From Devosia equisanguinis (GTDB lineage: Bacteria > Pseudomonadota > Alphaproteobacteria > Rhizobiales > Hyphomicrobiaceae), in assembly GCA_945862355.1 (NCBI GenBank), contig CAMAYR010000030.1:1-33201 (forward strand): a DNA stretch of 33,201 bases. The letters run 5' to 3'. A program made the position numbers and the translations under genes. Positions 30,399 to 33,201 of the stretch are shown piece by piece. Every line of letters starts with the position of its first letter. Position 1 is the first letter of the stretch. The notes below the pieces were generated by a model that had not been told where the DNA came from, did no database searches, and worked only from the letters and a program-made list of their open reading frames with translations.

Positions 30399-31275
30399 GA
30401 CCGAGCCTGCCGAAAAGCCCCTGCGGGCGGAACATCAATACGAGCACCATGATTCCGAACAGGATGGGGTCGGTCCATACCGGCGAGATGATGAGCGAGG
30501 CGATCGCCTGCACCTGCGTGAGTAGCAGCCCCGCCAGAACGGCCCCTTTGATCGAGCCCATCCCCCCGACGATCACGACCGTGAAGGCCAGCACGATGAA
30601 ATCGTGCCCCATCGTCGGAAACACCGAGAAGATCGGCGCCAGCAGGATGCCCGCGAGCCCCGCCAGCGCCGTGCCGAAAGCAAACGTCGCCGAGTAGACG
30701 AGGCTGACCGGCACGCCGAGCGAGGAGGCCATGTTGCGATCGAACGCGGCCGCCCGGATCATGGCGCCGAGGCTCGTCTTGTAGATGATCGCCCACACCG
30801 CCGCGATGATCGCCCCGCCCAGGAATATCAGGAACATGCGGTAGGCCGGCAGGAATACGCCGAGCACCTCCACGCCGCCGGGGATCGGATTTTCGGGCCG
30901 CACCGGGTTCGGACCGAACACCAGCTTGATGCAATCATACGCGATCATCGACAGCCCGAGCGTCAACAGCAGCGTCAACGTATGTCGGTCGGCACTGTCG
31001 AACACCTGCCTGACGAGCACACGCTCGGTGATGATCCCGATCGGCAGCATGAACAGCGGAACCAGCGCCACTGCGACCCAGAAATTAAAGCCCAGGCCGA
31101 GCAGGACGAAACCGCCATAAGCACCGATCGCGAAGAACTCGCCGTGGCTCATGTTGATCACGTCGAGCAGCCCGAAGATGATCGTCAGGCCAAGCGCCAT
31201 GAGCACGATGGCAATGCCGAACGCGAAGCCGTTCAACATCTGCGGCGCCAGCACGAATTGCACGTAGTCGAGCAT
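30391..31275 (-). CDS. livH: branched-chain-amino-acid-type ABC transporter permease LivH
   Basis: A 294-residue permease of the LivH class with about eight membrane segments. Typical are G-L-L-D-V-I-N-M-S-H-G-E-F-F-A-I-G-A-Y near residue 35, Y-K-T-S-L-G-A-M-I-R-A-A-A-F-D-R-N-M-A (coupling loop) and V-V-I-V-G-G-M-G-S-I-K-G-A late. I start at M-L-D-Y-V-Q (complement of 31273-31275), which gives the normal length; GGAA is four bases upstream. It is separated from livJ by 167 bases containing a hairpin, which is common where the binding protein must be made in excess. Confidence 0.92.
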   Translation of the reverse strand: MLDYVQFVLAPQMLNGFAFGIAIVLMALGLTIIFGLLDVINMSHGEFFAIGAYGGFVLLGLGFNFWVAVALVPLFMLPIGIITERVLVRQVFDSADRHTLTLLLTLGLSMIAYDCIKLVFGPNPVRPENPIPGGVEVLGVFLPAYRMFLIFLGGAIIAAVWAIIYKTSLGAMIRAAAFDRNMASSLGVPVSLVYSATFAFGTALAGLAGILLAPIFSVFPTMGHDFIVLAFTVVIVGGMGSIKGAVLAGLLLTQVQAIASLIISPVWTDPILFGIMVLVLMFRPQGLFGRLGHG

Positions 31276-31405
31276 GATTTCCGATGGTCGCCAGATGAAC
31301 GTCGAGCCGAGGCCCGGGAGTGTGGCAAGCCGCGCCCGGTCCAATCACACCGACACAGGGCAGGCAGGCCGCGCCCGAAGAAAACCGGCCCAGGAGAATG
31401 TGCAG

Positions 31406-31434
31406 GGGTGTCGAGCCGTCACGACCCGACACCC
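31406..31434 (-). terminator. hairpin between livJ and livH, possible attenuator or stabiliser
   Basis: GGGTGTCG (31406-31413) pairs with CGACACCC (31427-31434): eight perfect pairs around a 13-base loop, starting eight bases after the livJ stop on the leftward strand. No T-tract follows. It may partly stop transcription or protect livJ mRNA, raising binding protein over permease. Confidence 0.5.
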
Positions 31435-31442
31435 TCATGCCG

Positions 31443-32615
31443 TTACCACTTCTTGCAGTTGTCCGGACCGACCGCCTTGGCACCGTCGACCTTCGCGAGC
31501 GGATGGTAGGTCTTGCCCTTGAGCTGCAGCGCATACATGTCCTGCACGGCCTGATGGTCGCCCGCGCGCATCGTCTTCTTGCCCGCGACGCCGTCCCACG
31601 TCAGGCCCCGCATGGCAGCACGCACCTTGTCGGTGTCGAGCGAGCCCGCCTTCTCCACGGCAGCCTTGTAGAAGTCGAGAACCGTGTAGCTGTCGGCCGC
31701 ATAGAGGTTCGGGTCGATCTTCGCCGCTGCGCGGAACTTCGGCACGAAGGCCTTGTTCGCCGGCGTGTCGATCAGCACCGAATAGTTGCCCGGCGTCGTG
31801 AACCCTTCCGCCGCCGTGCCCATCGCATCCAGGTTGTCGGAGGTGACGGCCGCGGAATTGCCGACCAGCTTCATGTTGGTGAGGCCATACTCTTTGAGCT
31901 GCGACAGCAGCCTGACGCTGTCGGTACCGCCAGTAGCGATGTAGAGCACGTCGGGACGGGCAGCTCGAATCTGGCCAAAGAACTGCGAGAAGTCCTTGGC
32001 GCCGAGCGGCGCGTAAACCTCGCCCGCCGTGGTGGCGCCGAGCCTCTCCGCTTCCTTCTTGAACTCTGTGATCGTCGAGCGTCCCATCTCGTAGTCGGGA
32101 CCGAGATAATAGACCTTCGCGCCCTTCTTGAAGTCTGCGACCCACAGTGCGAGTGCCGAGGCCTGCATACCCGCCGACGGGTTGACGCGGAACACGTTGG
32201 GCGAGCAACGATCGCCGGTGATGGCATTAGAGAACGACACGGTCGTCGCCATCAGGCGGTTATTGCGCTCGGCGACCTGACCGACAGCGAGCGTGACACC
32301 GGAATGCACAGTGCCGGTGAGGAAGTCGATCTTGTCGACCTGGAACAGCTTCTCCGCACGTTGGGTTGCAGCGGCCGGGTTGCTTTCGCCGTCCTCGTAC
32401 ACCAGCACGACCTTGCGACCGAGGATGCCACCGGCAGCGTTGATCTCCGCCACCCGCATGTCGAGCGCCGACTTGATGACCTTGCCGATCGAGGCAAACG
32501 GTCCCGTGAACGGTGGCAACACGCCGACCTTGATATCCTGAGCGCTGGCCGCCGTGGCACCGAGCGCGAGCATGCTCAGCGCCAGCGCCGAGATCCGGAT
32601 GCGATTGTCGCTCAC
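31443..32615 (-). CDS. livJ: ABC transporter substrate-binding protein, LivJ/LivK type
   Basis: A 390-residue periplasmic binding protein (type I fold, Peripla_BP_6 class) for a liv-type importer. Residues 1-25 are a Sec signal peptide ending A-S-A-Q. The mature part starts D-I-K-V-G-V-L-P-P-F-T-G-P-F-A-S-I-G, then V-A-E-I-N-A-A-G-G-I-L-G-R-K-V and P-A-A-A-T-Q-R-A-E-K-L. Two lobes are seen. The start is GTG with GGAGG nine bases upstream. Although the gene name implies leucine/isoleucine/valine, members of this subgroup also carry amides, urea or aromatic acids, so the substrate stays open. It heads the transporter operon; the 165 bases before it hold its promoter, with no clear boxes. Confidence 0.92.
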   Translation of the reverse strand: MSDNRIRISALALSMLALGATAASAQDIKVGVLPPFTGPFASIGKVIKSALDMRVAEINAAGGILGRKVVLVYEDGESNPAAATQRAEKLFQVDKIDFLTGTVHSGVTLAVGQVAERNNRLMATTVSFSNAITGDRCSPNVFRVNPSAGMQASALALWVADFKKGAKVYYLGPDYEMGRSTITEFKKEAERLGATTAGEVYAPLGAKDFSQFFGQIRAARPDVLYIATGGTDSVRLLSQLKEYGLTNMKLVGNSAAVTSDNLDAMGTAAEGFTTPGNYSVLIDTPANKAFVPKFRAAAKIDPNLYAADSYTVLDFYKAAVEKAGSLDTDKVRAAMRGLTWDGVAGKKTMRAGDHQAVQDMYALQLKGKTYHPLAKVDGAKAVGPDNCKKW

Positions 32616-32780
32616 CTCAAACTCCTCCCATTTCGTTCAAGCATCTCGAAAATGCTTGTCGTTTCCTGCCGACAGGCGAGCCTAATTTAAGCACGCCCTC
32701 TGGATGTTGATCTATAGCCTTTATGGCTGGATTGGGAAAAACAATACACACAGCCCTGTAAACACCGTCAACGCGGTCGT

Positions 32781-33201
32781 TCACCCCGCCCGCCGGACCG
32801 AACGCGTCATCGCCGCTGTCGCCTGCATCGCCTGAATGGCCGTCTTGGCGATCTGGTTCTTGGGATCGAGCGCGAGCGCCTGGCGATAGTCGGCCATCGC
32901 GAGGTCATTGTTGCCGCCGGCAGCGTGTGACTGCCCACGCAAGGCGAAGGCGTTGGCGAACTTCGGCGAATTCTTGATCGCCCGCCCAAATGAGGCGGCC
33001 GCTGCGGCGTGGTCTCCGGTCTGGGCCATGGCCCGGCCACGGTTGTACCAGGGCTGCGGGTCCTTCCCGTTGATCTCGATGGCCTTGGAGAAGTCCGCCA
33101 TCGCCGCCGGCACACGCTCCGAGGCGAGCAGCACCGCGCCCCGGCAGTTGTAGCCGCTGGAATGGCGCCCGTAGGCCTCGATCGCCCTCGTGCAGGCCGC
33201 C
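32781..33201 (-). CDS. TPR-repeat protein (5' partial)
   Basis: The frame is open to the window end, so the N-terminus is missing; 139 whole codons and the stop are visible. About three tetratricopeptide repeats can be seen: A-M-A-D-F-S-K-A-I-E-I-N with P-Q-P-W-Y-N-R-G-R-A, A-A-A-S-F-G-R-A-I-K-N-S with F-A-N-A-F-A-L-R-G-Q-S, and A-M-A-D-Y-R-Q-A-L-A-L-D-P. A cysteine in G-Y-N-C-R-G lies just upstream. TPR modules bind other proteins; nothing more specific can be said. It is upstream of livJ on the same strand, 165 bases away, and probably a separate unit. Confidence 0.85.
   Translation of the reverse strand, partial: AACTRAIEAYGRHSSGYNCRGAVLLASERVPAAMADFSKAIEINGKDPQPWYNRGRAMAQTGDHAAAAASFGRAIKNSPKFANAFALRGQSHAAGGNNDLAMADYRQALALDPKNQIAKTAIQAMQATAAMTRSVRRAG

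Noticed and set aside
1-33201. tRNA genes, CRISPR arrays, prophage or intact insertion sequences
   Set aside because: No cloverleaf with a T-loop GTTCGA-type core, no regularly spaced repeats and no transposase or phage protein was found by eye.

Overview
The window looks like chromosomal DNA of a GC-rich alphaproteobacterium, probably of the Hyphomicrobiales (Rhizobiales). The reasons are the L33 and DnaE sequence types, the mutY / DUF721 (dciA-like) pair, a zur-znuC-znuB cluster, a livJ-H-M-G-F amino-acid transporter and an FNR/FixK-type box in front of a uspA gene. The genus is not determined. I see no tRNA, rRNA, CRISPR array, phage or intact insertion sequence.

Left part (1-13,650). The end of an SDR-type NAD-dependent epimerase gene, a small unknown protein and rpmG with a clear terminator come first. 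A 680-base stretch with little coding sign follows, then the zinc-uptake block zur-znuC-znuB (no znuA in view) and dnaE, the replicative polymerase subunit. After dnaE lie a Uma2-type nuclease-fold protein and the decayed remains of another gene. Next come a fumarylacetoacetase-family hydrolase, a convergent PEP-mutase/isocitrate-lyase-type lyase, the pseudokinase-type AMPylase selO, a small Cys-containing secreted protein and a META-domain protein.

Middle part (13,900-25,100). An M32 carboxypeptidase is divergent to the most striking gene. That gene encodes a 771-residue protein with a signal peptide, a type I periplasmic-binding-protein domain and a complete pentameric ligand-gated ion channel subunit (extracellular beta-sandwich plus four membrane helices). 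It reads as an amino-acid-receptor-like sensor fused to an ion channel. mutY and a dciA-like gene follow. A leftward unit then encodes a two-subunit molybdenum enzyme of the pyrogallol-phloroglucinol transhydroxylase type and an IclR regulator. Its large subunit carries an extra SCP2-like lipid-binding domain at the N-terminus. A large hairpin repeat sits between the two subunit genes.

Right part (25,467-33,201). A small secreted four-cysteine protein and uspA behind an FNR/FixK box read rightward. Leftward, livJ-livH-livM-livG-livF form a branched-chain-amino-acid-type ABC uptake system, followed by an EamA exporter and a VOC protein. A TPR protein is cut by the window end.

The best candidates for new biology are the binding-protein/channel fusion and the SCP2/molybdenum-enzyme fusion. 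All assignments rest on reading motifs by eye and on remembered family features; no search was run.
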